Origin: Paractinoplanes polyasparticus
GTDB lineage: Bacteria > Actinomycetota > Actinomycetes > Mycobacteriales > Micromonosporaceae
Direction of reading: 5' to 3'
Assembly (NCBI RefSeq): GCF_019710575.1
Contig: NZ_JAHWFK010000001.1
Location: 868,001 to 932,000, forward strand
DNA: 64,000 bases
Shown here: positions 48,332 to 56,869 of the stretch, piece by piece
How positions within the stretch are numbered: the first letter of the stretch is position 1
How the letters are laid out: each line of letters begins with the position of its first letter
The notes under the pieces: model-generated
Seen by the model: only the letters and a program-made list of their open reading frames with translations
Told to the model about the DNA's origin: nothing
The model's database searches: none
Position numbers and translations under genes: made by a program

Positions 48332-51319
48332 TCAGCGGTACCGGCGGTCCTCGGGCGGCAGACCGGACAAGAGCTCACGGATGCGGTCGCGGGCGGCGGC
48401 CTCGGCCTCCGGCTGGTCGTCTCCCCAGGCGTACGCGTCGGCCAGCGCCGCCTGGGCCGCGATCTCGAGATGGACCGCGCCGAGCGACTGGAACAACTCG
48501 ACCGCGCGCAGCAGGAGGACCTCCTGCTCGATGCGCACGCCCCGGGCGCCCTCCAGCGCCGCCGCGGTCAGGTGGATGCGGCCCTCCAGCAACACATCCG
48601 CGCTTTCCCGGGCACATTCCGCGGCCCGCGCGAGCCGGGCCGCGGCCACGTCGAACTCGCCGCCGGCCAGGGCCAGGGCGCCCAAGCCGTGCAACGCGTA
48701 CGCGTGCCCCACGCCGCCGTCCGGGAACATCGCGAGCACCTCGCCGAAGGCCGCCTCCGCCGCCGCGCCGTTGCCCAGGTCGAGATACGCGTGGCCCATC
48801 CAGTAGAGGGTGGGCGCCAGCACCTGCGGCTGGCCCAGCCCGCGGGCCATCCGCTCGGCCTCGCGCAGGGTGGCCACGGCCGCGGCGGAATTGCCCATGT
48901 CGAGGTGAGCCTGGCCGACGAAGCGCAGGGTCTGCTGCACGCCCACCACGTCGTCGCTCTCGCGGTAGTGCACGAGCGCCTCGGTGAACTGCCGCAGCGG
49001 CCGGGCCAACTCGCCACGGCGGCGAAGCGCGTTGGCCAGCGTCCGCAGGGCGACCGCCCGGCCGTGCTGCTCCCCCACATCGGCCAGCAGCACCTGCGCC
49101 CGCTCCAGCTCGGCCACCCCGGAGACACCGGGACTGCCGCTGGCCACCAGCGGCGGCTGGCCGAGCGAGACCAGCACGACCCCCTCGCCGCGACGATCAC
49201 CGGCCCGCCGGCACTCGGTCAGCGCGATCTCGTGGGTGACCCGCCAGTCGTCGAAGTACTGGCCCAGGGCGTAGAACTCGTGCGCCGACACGGCCAGGTC
49301 CCAGCAGACCCCGGTCAGCCCGAGCGCTGCCGCCTGACCGACCGCGGCCCGGATGTTGAGCCGCTCGATCTCGAACCACGTGCGCGGATCCGAGGTCACA
49401 GCGTCCACTTCGGAGTCCGGCACGGCGACGTCCGGCTCGTCGCTGTGCACCACGTCGAACCGCCCGCCGTAGACGGCCTCGTGGGCTCGGCGGGTCAGCG
49501 TGAGCAGCGCCCGGCACACCCGCGCCGGCGCCTCGGCGTGCTCGCCGGGCGGTGTCAGCTCGGCCCGCGCGCGGTCGCGGGCGTAGTCGCGGGTGAGGTC
49601 GTGGAAGCCGTACCGTGCCCCGGGGTGCACCGGGTCGACCAGCCCGACCAGCGCGAGCCGGGCCAGCGCGGAGCCCGCGGCCGGGCCGGGCTCGGCCAGC
49701 AGGGCGGCCGCCGTCCATTCGCCGAAGGTGGGCTGGGCGAGCAGGCCGAGTCCGAGGAAGAGCCGCCGGGCGAGGTCGTCGAGCGGGGCCAGCCCGGCGC
49801 CGAGCGTGCGGGCGAGGCTCTCGTCGCCGTGCCGGAACGCGGCCGGGCCCTGCTCGCGCAGGCGCCGCAGCAGCTCGGCGGTCGGGCGGTGGAAGTCCTC
49901 GACCCGCATCTGGGCGGCGATCCGCAGCGCCAGGGGCAGACCGCCACAGAGCCGGACGACGCCCTCGACCGCCTCCCGCTCGCCGCTGACGTCGACCTGG
50001 GCGGTCGCGACGACGTTGCGGAACAGCGCCGCGGCGGTGCCGTGGTCGAGCGCCTCCAGGGTGGGGACGTGGTGGACGGCGGCGTCGATGCCGGGCAGCC
50101 GGCGCCGCGCGGTGACCAGCACGATCGAGGCGCCTCCGCCGGGAAGCAGGTCGCGGATCTGCGCCACCGAGCCGGCGTCGTCCAGCACGATCAGCAGCTT
50201 GCGGCCGGCGGCCAGGGTGCGGAACAGCCCGGTCCGCTCGCGGCGGCCCTCGGGCACGGCTGTCTCGCCCAGCGCCCGCAGGAACTCGGCCAGCACCTCC
50301 CCCGGGTCGACCGGCTGATCGGAGCTGCCGCGCAGGTCGGCCCAGAGCTGCCCGCCGGTGAACTGATCGGCCGCCTCGTGGGCGGCCCGCAGGGCCAGGG
50401 CGGTCTTGCCCATGCCGCCCGGTCCCGAGATCACCACGACCGTACGGCGGCGGTCGCGCAGCAGCTGGCCGAGCTCGGCCAGCAGGTCTTCCCGGCCGAC
50501 GAACGACGCCGGAGCGGGCGGCAGCTGCCGCGGCAACGGAACCTCGCGCGGGACCCGGGAGGTCGCGTCGTCGGCCCGGGCCACCGCCTCGTCGTTGTGC
50601 ATGGCCATCGAATAGCCGAGCTTGCGCAGCTCCTTGGCCGCCCCGCCGTCGACCGCCTCCTCGTGCCGCTCGAGCGCGGCCATGGCCTCGGCCGCATGGC
50701 CGCTGAGATAGAGCGAGAGCATCAGCAACCGGCACAGCTCGCCGTCGGCCGGATCCTCGGCGGCGAACTGGGTGAGGTCGTCGAGGATCGCGGCGTGCTC
50801 GCCACGCGTGTGCTCCAGCGTGAAAAGGCGTACGGCCGAACGCTTGCGACGGCTGCGCAGGGCCGCGATGTCGCCCGCGAAGGGCGCGTCGGGCACGTTG
50901 GCCAGCGGGGTGCTGCCGCGCCAGAGCCTGATCGCCGCCCGCAGGTGCTCGATCTCGTCCGGGATCCTCTGGTCGCGCCGCGCCGCGTCGGCCCGCTCGA
51001 CGTGGCGGAGGAACTGGAGCAGGTCGAGCTCGCCGGAAGCGGCCTTCAACTCGTACCCGAAACGGTTGTGGGTCTTGATCGCCCCGGGCGAACCGGCCTG
51101 GTCGACCAGGCGGCGCAACGCCGAGATCGCCTTGTGCAGCTGAGCCGGGCTGACCTCGGGATCGCCCCAGCCGGCCCGCAACAGCTCGGCTGTGGACAGT
51201 TGCTGATTCGCCCTGATCAGCAGGGCCGCGAGCACCGACAGGTGATGTCCACCGGGCAGCGCGACGGGACCGCCGCCGGGCGGGCGCACCTCGAGGTCCC
51301 CGAGAATGCGAAAGATCAT
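48332..51319 (-). CDS. AfsR/SARP-type STAND regulator (OmpR-like HTH, BTAD, NB-ARC, TPR)
   Basis: 995 residues. An N-terminal Trans_reg_C winged helix (1-95, 'MIFRILGDLEVRPPGGGPVALPGGHHLSVLAALLIRANQQLSTAELLRAGWG'), BTAD helices (about 95-245), and an NB-ARC ATPase from about 275 with P-loop 'VVISGPGGMGKTALALRAA' and 'KLLIVLDDAGSV' (Walker B). TPR-like repeats fill the C-terminal third ('HYRESDDVVGVQQTLRFVGQAHLDMGNSAAAVATLREAE'). AfsR-like activators couple signals to secondary metabolism. ATG 51319 is used because homology starts there and GGGGAA precedes it. Two shared palindromes flank the gene. Confidence 0.9.
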   Translation of the reverse strand: MIFRILGDLEVRPPGGGPVALPGGHHLSVLAALLIRANQQLSTAELLRAGWGDPEVSPAQLHKAISALRRLVDQAGSPGAIKTHNRFGYELKAASGELDLLQFLRHVERADAARRDQRIPDEIEHLRAAIRLWRGSTPLANVPDAPFAGDIAALRSRRKRSAVRLFTLEHTRGEHAAILDDLTQFAAEDPADGELCRLLMLSLYLSGHAAEAMAALERHEEAVDGGAAKELRKLGYSMAMHNDEAVARADDATSRVPREVPLPRQLPPAPASFVGREDLLAELGQLLRDRRRTVVVISGPGGMGKTALALRAAHEAADQFTGGQLWADLRGSSDQPVDPGEVLAEFLRALGETAVPEGRRERTGLFRTLAAGRKLLIVLDDAGSVAQIRDLLPGGGASIVLVTARRRLPGIDAAVHHVPTLEALDHGTAAALFRNVVATAQVDVSGEREAVEGVVRLCGGLPLALRIAAQMRVEDFHRPTAELLRRLREQGPAAFRHGDESLARTLGAGLAPLDDLARRLFLGLGLLAQPTFGEWTAAALLAEPGPAAGSALARLALVGLVDPVHPGARYGFHDLTRDYARDRARAELTPPGEHAEAPARVCRALLTLTRRAHEAVYGGRFDVVHSDEPDVAVPDSEVDAVTSDPRTWFEIERLNIRAAVGQAAALGLTGVCWDLAVSAHEFYALGQYFDDWRVTHEIALTECRRAGDRRGEGVVLVSLGQPPLVASGSPGVSGVAELERAQVLLADVGEQHGRAVALRTLANALRRRGELARPLRQFTEALVHYRESDDVVGVQQTLRFVGQAHLDMGNSAAAVATLREAERMARGLGQPQVLAPTLYWMGHAYLDLGNGAAAEAAFGEVLAMFPDGGVGHAYALHGLGALALAGGEFDVAAARLARAAECARESADVLLEGRIHLTAAALEGARGVRIEQEVLLLRAVELFQSLGAVHLEIAAQAALADAYAWGDDQPEAEAAARDRIRELLSGLPPEDRRYR

Positions 51320-51424
51320 GTGCCGTTCCCCAGAGTCGACCCCACGCGATCCCCGAACCGCCACCGTAGGAGCAGAGCGGTCGGTGACGCCATCGCCGCG
51401 CCGAGTGATGATTGGTTGGCATAA

Positions 51425-51445
51425 TTATTGTCAGTCTGACGGTAA
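51425..51445. promoter_or_regulatory. 21-bp palindromic operator, copy 2
   Basis: Layout TTA-N2-GTCAG-N-CTGAC-N2-TAA, the same as at 48270-48290. TTGTCA inside it (51428-51433) is a possible -35 box, with TACGCT (51452-51457) 18 nt on as the -10 for the rightward gene. Confidence 0.6.
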
Positions 51446-51497
51446 TGCGACTACGCTGGGTTCAGCAACCGGACACCGAACGGGACGGAGAACCCCC

Positions 51498-52244
51498 ATG
51501 CGACTCTGGCGCTCCCTCGACCTCGTCCTCACCGCGGCCGTGGCGCTCGTCGTGGGCGTGCTGGGCATGCTCGACCTCGCCGGCTCGTCCGTGCTGGCCG
51601 GCGCGACCCTGGCCACGCTGGGCGTGCTGGCCGCCGGCTCGGTCACCGCGCGCTTCCAGATGCACGGCCTGGCCGACCTCACCCGCAGCGTGACCGAGCC
51701 GCCGTCGGCCGACCGGCTGCTGACGACGTCCACGTCCGGACTCGACGTCGACCTGACCCAGGCGTGGGAGATCGGCCTGATCGGCGTCACGCTGAACCGC
51801 ACGGTCCGCAACCACGCCGTCGAACTGCGCGAATGCGTCCGGCGCGGCGGCACTGTCCGCATCGCCGTCATCGACCCCCGCGGCGACGTGCTCCACGAAG
51901 CCGCCCGGCGCAGCACCGCCCCCGGCACGGCCGAGATCTTCGCCCACCGCCTCCAGCCCACCCTCGACCTGGCCGCCTCGCTGGCCGCGCTGCCCGGCCC
52001 CGGCCGGGCCGAGGTGCGCCTGCTCGACTTCGTGCCGGCGATCGGCCTGCTGGCCGTCGACGTCCACCAGCCGCGCGGCCGCCTGCACGTCGACATCTAC
52101 TCGCACACGTCCGGCGGGCGGGAGCCGGCGCTCGCTCTGGCCCCCGGCCGCGATCACACCTGGTACCAGCACTTCCAGGCCGAGTTCGACCAGATCTGGG
52201 CCGCGGGTCGCCCGGTCTTTGTGTCAGCAGGACAATTTCACTAG
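51498..52244 (+). CDS. Membrane-anchored PLD-like domain protein
   Basis: 248 residues. Two N-terminal TM helices (about 8-28 and 30-50), then a cytoplasmic domain: 'LTQAWEIGLIGVTLNRTVRNHAVELRECVRRGGTVRIAVIDPRGDVLHEAARRS' and 'GRLHVDIYSHTSGGREPAL...WYQHFQAEFDQIWAAGRP'. The pattern resembles phospholipase-D-like domains of actinobacterial DUF5919-type proteins. The HxK catalytic motifs are not evident, so it is probably a sensor or binding module. Transcribed from the promoter overlapping operator copy 2; GGACGGAG precedes the ATG. Confidence 0.65.
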   Translation: MRLWRSLDLVLTAAVALVVGVLGMLDLAGSSVLAGATLATLGVLAAGSVTARFQMHGLADLTRSVTEPPSADRLLTTSTSGLDVDLTQAWEIGLIGVTLNRTVRNHAVELRECVRRGGTVRIAVIDPRGDVLHEAARRSTAPGTAEIFAHRLQPTLDLAASLAALPGPGRAEVRLLDFVPAIGLLAVDVHQPRGRLHVDIYSHTSGGREPALALAPGRDHTWYQHFQAEFDQIWAAGRPVFVSAGQFH

Positions 52245-52253
52245 GCTCGGATC

Positions 52254-52946
52254 ATGCCGGAACGGGATCATCTCTATCTGCGGCTCGCGGTCGACCTGGT
52301 GATTCTCACGGTGCGCGACGACGTGCTCCAGGTTCTCACCATCACCCGCGCCAACAAGCCCTTCCGGGGGCAGGCGGCCCTGCCCGGCGGCTTCCTGCGC
52401 GAGGGGGAGGATCTGGTCGGCGCGGCCGTGCGGGAGCTGCACGAGGAGACCGGGCTCGACGGGCGCGGGCTGCATCTGGAGCAGGTCGAGGCGTACGGGG
52501 ACCCGGACCGTGACCCGCGCGGGCGGATCGTCAGCGTGGCCTACCTCGCGATGATGCCGAACCTGCCGCTGCCGACCGCCGGCTCGGACGCCAGCACCGC
52601 CGGCTGGACCCCGGTCGCTCAAGCGGCCGGCCTCGCCTTCGACCACGACCACATCCTGGCCGACGCCGTCGAGCGGGCCCGCACCCGGCTCGAGTTCACG
52701 ACCCTGGCCACGGCCTTCTGCGGCGCCGACTTCACCATCGGCGACCTGCGCAACGTCTACGAGGTGGTGTGGGGACAGCGGCTCGACCCGCGCAACTTCA
52801 ACCGCAAGGTGCTCGGCACCGAGGGCTTCGTGGAACCGACCGGCGGCAAGCGGATGCCCGAGGTGGGCCGCCCGGCTGCCCTCTACCGGGCGGGCGGGGC
52901 GACCCGCCTGAACCCGCCGATTCTGCGCACCGACCGGCACGGGTAG
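52254..52946 (+). CDS. Nudix-fold regulator/hydrolase (NrtR-like)
   Basis: 230 residues. Nudix box 'GGFLREGEDLVGAAVRELHEETGL' is complete (GX5EX7REUXEEXGU), so hydrolysis is possible. A C-terminal winged helix 'FTIGDLRNVYEVVWGQRLDPRNFNRKVLGTEGFVEPTG' matches NrtR-type repressors that sense ADP-ribose/NAD metabolites. TAGGCT at 52242-52247 ends 6 nt before the ATG, giving a leaderless start 9 nt after the upstream gene. Next to a nucleosidase, which suggests a nucleotide theme. Confidence 0.8.
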   Translation: MPERDHLYLRLAVDLVILTVRDDVLQVLTITRANKPFRGQAALPGGFLREGEDLVGAAVRELHEETGLDGRGLHLEQVEAYGDPDRDPRGRIVSVAYLAMMPNLPLPTAGSDASTAGWTPVAQAAGLAFDHDHILADAVERARTRLEFTTLATAFCGADFTIGDLRNVYEVVWGQRLDPRNFNRKVLGTEGFVEPTGGKRMPEVGRPAALYRAGGATRLNPPILRTDRHG

Positions 52947-53032
52947 GAAAACGGTAGGTCGCGCCGGGATGCTGGTGCCGGCCACGGGGTGGCGGCCCCG
53001 TGGCCGGGCCCGTGAGAGGAAGCGGAGACTCG

Positions 53033-54247
53033 ATGACGATCGACGCCCTGATCATCACCGCGCTCCCCCGCGAGCTCGAAGCCGCCGAGGCGGCCGGCAA
53101 TCGCCTCGGCGGCACCGGGTGGCGGGCTCAGTCCGCCGGCTCCGTGCCCTATCTGGCCGGCGAGTTCGGCGGGCTCACGGTCGCGCTGGCCCGGCCGGTC
53201 CGGATGGGCTCGCGCGTCACCGGCCCGCTCGCGACCACCCTCACCGACGTGCTGAAGCCACGTTGCCTGGCCATGAGCGGGGTCTGCGCGGGCAACCCGG
53301 CCGACTGCGCGCCGGGCGACGTGATCGTGGCGACCGCCGCCTACGAGTACGACGAGGGCCTGCGGACGGCCGACGGCTTCCAGGGCGACCATCAGCAGTA
53401 CCCGCAGGACACCCGCTGGATCCGCGCCGCTCAGGAGTTCGATCCGGTCGACCTGCCCAGCTACGGTCCGGCCACCGAGGAATCGGCCCGGGTGTGGCTG
53501 CTCGAACGCCTGCTGCAGGGCCAGGATCCGCGCGTCCACCCGGCCCGCGAGCGGTACTTCCCGCGCGGCACCTGGGCCCACCGGCTCGAGAAGTGGGCCG
53601 CGGCCGGGCTGGTCACCTTCGCCGACGGCGTGCTGGCGCTGACCCCGGCCGGCGGCACGACCGTGCGGCACCTGCTGGCCCGCGACATCGACGGTCCCGA
53701 CCGGCTGCCGTTCGCTGTGCTCACCGGGCCGATGGCCAGCGGCAGCGCGGTGCAGCGGGACGAGGGGGTCTGGAATCACCTGCGCTCGATGGGCGTACGC
53801 AAGCTGCTGGGTCTCGAGATGGAAGCGGCGACCATCGCCACGGTGGCCCACCAGCGCCACGTGCCGCACTGGCTGGTCGCCAAGGGCGTGATGGACCACG
53901 CCGACCTCAACAAGGACGACCGGTTCAAGGAATTCGCCGCCCGCGCCTCCGCCGACGTTCTCTTCGCGCTGTTGGGCGCGCTGCTTCCGGCCCGGGCCGC
54001 GGTCGCTTCCCCGCCCGCGCCCGCCTTTCCGGGCGGGGTCAAGGTCGAGGTGCTGCGGGCGCTGATCTACGACTGGCACGACCTGGCCGATCTGCTCGGC
54101 GTGCCGCCGTTCGACGTCTACCGGTTCACCCGCGGCGACGAACCGCGCTCCCTGTGGACCTGGCTCGAGGTGCGCGAACGCCTCGGCGAGCTGCCGGGGG
54201 CGCTCGACGAGATCGGCCGCACCGACCTCGCCGACCGCCTGCGCTGA
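53033..54247 (+). CDS. Nucleosidase (PNP/MTAN fold) fused to a death-like effector-associated domain
   Basis: 404 residues. The PNP-type core begins 'IDALIITALPRELEAAEAAG', continues 'CLAMSGVCAGNPADCAPGDVIVATAAYEYDEG', and carries 'LGLEMEAATIATVAHQ' (about 261) and the catalytic Asp in 'VAKGVMDHADLNKDDRF' (about 288). An insert at about 140-230 looks like a winged helix. The C-terminal 68 residues ('LRALIYDWHDLADLLGVPPFDVYRFTRGDEPRSLWTWLEVRERLGELPGALDEIGRTDL') resemble small death-like/EAD adaptor domains of bacterial conflict systems. Likely a nucleotide-hydrolysing effector brought into action through that domain. GGAAGCGGAG precedes ATG 53033. Confidence 0.75.
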   Translation: MTIDALIITALPRELEAAEAAGNRLGGTGWRAQSAGSVPYLAGEFGGLTVALARPVRMGSRVTGPLATTLTDVLKPRCLAMSGVCAGNPADCAPGDVIVATAAYEYDEGLRTADGFQGDHQQYPQDTRWIRAAQEFDPVDLPSYGPATEESARVWLLERLLQGQDPRVHPARERYFPRGTWAHRLEKWAAAGLVTFADGVLALTPAGGTTVRHLLARDIDGPDRLPFAVLTGPMASGSAVQRDEGVWNHLRSMGVRKLLGLEMEAATIATVAHQRHVPHWLVAKGVMDHADLNKDDRFKEFAARASADVLFALLGALLPARAAVASPPAPAFPGGVKVEVLRALIYDWHDLADLLGVPPFDVYRFTRGDEPRSLWTWLEVRERLGELPGALDEIGRTDLADRLR

Positions 54248-54248
54248 G

Positions 54249-55565
54249 CTACGCCGGCTTCTGCAGGCTGGTGCCGGCCGAGGGCGGGGTGGCCGGGTCG
54301 CGGTCGAGCTCGGCTGTCGAGGGCTTGTCGTCGGCCTCGTCGGGATCCGCGGTGCCCGGTGGTTCGCGGTCGGGGGTGGGCTCGCCGCCGGGGTGGGCGA
54401 ACAGGTAACGCACGGCGGTGTTGAGGACGGCCAGCAGCGGTACGGCGATCAGGCCGCCCACGATGCCGGCCAGCACCACGCCGGCCGCGATGGCCAGGAT
54501 GACGGCCAACGGGTGCAGAGCCACGGCACGGCCCATGATGAGCGGCTGGAGCACGTGGCCCTCCAGCTGTTGCACGGCGATGACCACGCCCAGCAGGATC
54601 AGGGCCTTGACCGGGCCGACCGTGACCAGCGCGACCAGGCAGGCGACGGCGCCGCTGATCGTGGCGCCGACCACCGGGATGAACGCGCCCAGGAAGACCA
54701 GCGCGGCCAGCGGCAGGGCGAGCGGCACCTGAAGCGCGAACAGGCCGATCCCGATGCCGATCGCGTCGACGAACGCGACCAGGACGGTCGCATGCACGTA
54801 CGACACCAGCGTGTGCCACGAGTAGTGGCCGGCCCGGGCGGTCGGCAGGCGCGCGCCGCGCGGCAACAGGCGGCACAGGAAACGCCAGATCTGGTCGCCG
54901 TCGCGCAGGAAGAAGAACAGCGTGAACAGGGTCAGGAAGAAGCCCGTGCCGACCTCGCCGATCGTCGTCGCGGTGGTCACCGCGCCCGAGGTCAGCGCCC
55001 CGCGGTTCGAGGTGATGGCGGTCTGGGCCTCGGCGATCGCGTTGTTGATCTGGTCCTGCGACAGGTGCAGCGGACCCCGGGCCAGCCAGTCCTGCACCTG
55101 ACGCACACCGTCGCCGACCTGCGAGCTCAGCGTGTCGAGCTGCGAGACGAAGGTGTTGATGATCAGGCCGAGACCGCCGAAGACCACGATCAGCGCGGTG
55201 ATCAGCACCAGCGCGGCCGACAGCGACCGCCCCATGCCGCGACGGCTCAGCCAGGCCGCGACGGGCTGGAACATCGCCGCCAGCAGAACGGCCACGACGA
55301 CCGGGATGATCACCAGGTCGAGCCGGGCGATCACCTGCAACATCAGCCAGCCGACGGCGAAGAACAGCACGATCCGCCACGACCACGCGCCGGCCACCCG
55401 GACAGCGCGCGGCAGGCCGTCCTCGTCGCGCGGTGACGCGTCGACCATGACGACGGGAGTGGCCGCAGTGACCGCATCGCCGACGAACGGCGGCGGCTCC
55501 GCCCCCAGACGTGCCTGCTCCAGCCGGGCCCGAGCCCGCTCGCGTACCTCGTCGATCCAGGCCAT
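54249..55565 (-). CDS. AI-2E family transporter
   Basis: 438 residues with eight TM helices in the family pattern: 'LDLVIIPVVVAVLLAAMFQPVAAWLSRRGMGR', the amphipathic middle region, 'FFLTLFTLFFFLRDGDQIW', then 'FLGAFIPVVGATISGAVACLVALVTVG' and 'QQLEGHVLQPLIMGRAVALHPLAVILAIAAGVVLAGIVGG'. Members include AI-2 exporters and Na+/H+ antiporters. The C-terminal tail is acidic and Pro-rich. GAGGA precedes ATG 55565. Convergent with the nucleosidase gene with one base between. Confidence 0.85.
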   Translation of the reverse strand: MAWIDEVRERARARLEQARLGAEPPPFVGDAVTAATPVVMVDASPRDEDGLPRAVRVAGAWSWRIVLFFAVGWLMLQVIARLDLVIIPVVVAVLLAAMFQPVAAWLSRRGMGRSLSAALVLITALIVVFGGLGLIINTFVSQLDTLSSQVGDGVRQVQDWLARGPLHLSQDQINNAIAEAQTAITSNRGALTSGAVTTATTIGEVGTGFFLTLFTLFFFLRDGDQIWRFLCRLLPRGARLPTARAGHYSWHTLVSYVHATVLVAFVDAIGIGIGLFALQVPLALPLAALVFLGAFIPVVGATISGAVACLVALVTVGPVKALILLGVVIAVQQLEGHVLQPLIMGRAVALHPLAVILAIAAGVVLAGIVGGLIAVPLLAVLNTAVRYLFAHPGGEPTPDREPPGTADPDEADDKPSTAELDRDPATPPSAGTSLQKPA

Positions 55566-55925
55566 CCGGTCCTCTTCCCGCCACACCGGCCGGCCGCGGC
55601 CGGTCGGCCACATCCGATCCGGATGCGGGGTACCCCGGCGCCGAAATGGGAAACACCGCCCGTCGCGCCGTCCATTACAGACGTCACACTCCGACGGCGA
55701 AAACGGCGGTGATTCCCCTTTCCGGCCGGGCGCGAGGTCGAGCCACAGATGTACGAATCGGGAGCCGCGAAGCCGTTCCGAGTACCCGAGAAACCGCAGC
55801 CCATGCGGGGTTTCCGGAGTTCGCGGAAATCGCCCTCGAATAGCGCCGAACGGGCCTTCCCACCCGCATTCACGTGCTGAGCTGTTGCGGACCCGAGCAA
55901 GCCGAAACTGGGAAGGACCAAGGAG
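55566..55925. other. Intergenic region of 360 bp, no gene seen
   Basis: It separates the divergent transporter and Pro/Thr-rich protein genes. It has lower GC than its surroundings in places and a hairpin GAAACCGCA-N5-TGCGG-GGTTTC near 55790-55815. No known riboswitch motif was recognised. Confidence 0.4.
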
Positions 55926-56798
55926 ATGCGCAAGAAGAACAGCCGGCTCACCGCCGGCGCGGGCCTGCTGGCCGGAGCCGTTCTGGCCCTGGGCCCCGCC
56001 GCCGCGGCACTCGCCACCGAGCCGGACCCCGGCGCCCGCGCCCAGGGCGCCTGGACGGGCGGTCCGTCGATGACTCACGACGCCCCCAACGTCGTCGTGA
56101 TCATTCTCGGCAGCCTGGAGGGACTGCCCCCGATGATGGGCTGGCCGATGAGCCCGCCCACACCCGGCGGCGCTCAGACCGGCTGGCCGCCCGACAGCCA
56201 GGGCCCCGGCGCCCCGCAGCCCGCGGCACCTGTCGACCAACCGGCACCCGGCGCTCCCGCGGGCCAGGCGGCGCCGGGCGCTCCGCAGCCGGGCGCTCCG
56301 CAGCCGGGTGACACGCAGCCCGGCGGCAGCGAGGCGGGCGCAGCCGAGCCCGGCTCCGGCGAGCCGGCCACCAGCCCCACCACAACGCCGGCCCCGGCGG
56401 ACACGACCACCCCGGCGGACACGATCAACCCGGGGGACACGATCAACCCGGGGGACACGACCAGCCCGACTGAGCCCACTACCCCGGACGGCACGACCAC
56501 CCCGACTGAGCCCGCCGCCCCGGCCGAGCCGGCTGCGCCGACCGAGCCCACTGCTCCCCTTGCACCGGTAACTCCGACGGAGACCACCACGCCGGCCGAC
56601 ACGACAGCTCCCGCCACGGCTGACACGATCGGAACCGCTACGCCCGACACGACCGCAACCGCTACGGCCGACTCGACTGCGCCGGCGGCGGCCGACGAGA
56701 GCCCGAACGTCACCGGCGTCGACCTCACCGGCACCGACACCACGCTGAACGGCACCGCGGGTGAGCCCGCGACGGCAGCCGCCCCGCCCGCCGGCTGA
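55926..56798 (+). CDS. Secreted Pro/Thr-rich low-complexity protein
   Basis: 290 residues. A signal peptide (RKKNSRLTAGAGLLAGAVLA, cleavage near ALATEP). The short region 'TGGPSMTHDAPNVVVIILGSLEGLPPMMGWPM' may be structured. The rest is repeats of PGAPQ, TPADT, INPGDT and TEPxAP, typical of wall-spanning or O-glycosylated proteins. No sorting signal or LysM domain is seen. GGAAGG lies 9 nt before the ATG. Function unknown. Confidence 0.75.
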   Translation: MRKKNSRLTAGAGLLAGAVLALGPAAAALATEPDPGARAQGAWTGGPSMTHDAPNVVVIILGSLEGLPPMMGWPMSPPTPGGAQTGWPPDSQGPGAPQPAAPVDQPAPGAPAGQAAPGAPQPGAPQPGDTQPGGSEAGAAEPGSGEPATSPTTTPAPADTTTPADTINPGDTINPGDTTSPTEPTTPDGTTTPTEPAAPAEPAAPTEPTAPLAPVTPTETTTPADTTAPATADTIGTATPDTTATATADSTAPAAADESPNVTGVDLTGTDTTLNGTAGEPATAAAPPAG

Positions 56799-56825
56799 CG
56801 CGGAACCCTGCCCCGAAACGACATT

Positions 56826-56856
56826 GGGCCGACGCTCCCTCATGGAGCGCCGGCCC
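56826..56856. terminator. Bidirectional hairpin terminator
   Basis: GGGCCGACGCTCC pairs with GGAGCGCCGGCCC (one mismatch, CTCAT loop) between the convergent Pro/Thr-rich and sugar dehydrogenase genes. Confidence 0.75.
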
Positions 56857-56869
56857 GTCGTCGATCGGG

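Noticed and set aside
48330..51424. Plus-strand frame of 984 codons
   Set aside because: Antisense of the AfsR-type gene, which has a clear HTH, P-loop and TPR pattern.
55780..55920. c-di-AMP (ydaO) riboswitch upstream of the Pro/Thr-rich secreted protein
   Set aside because: A hairpin is present, but the conserved core sequences of that riboswitch could not be found by eye.
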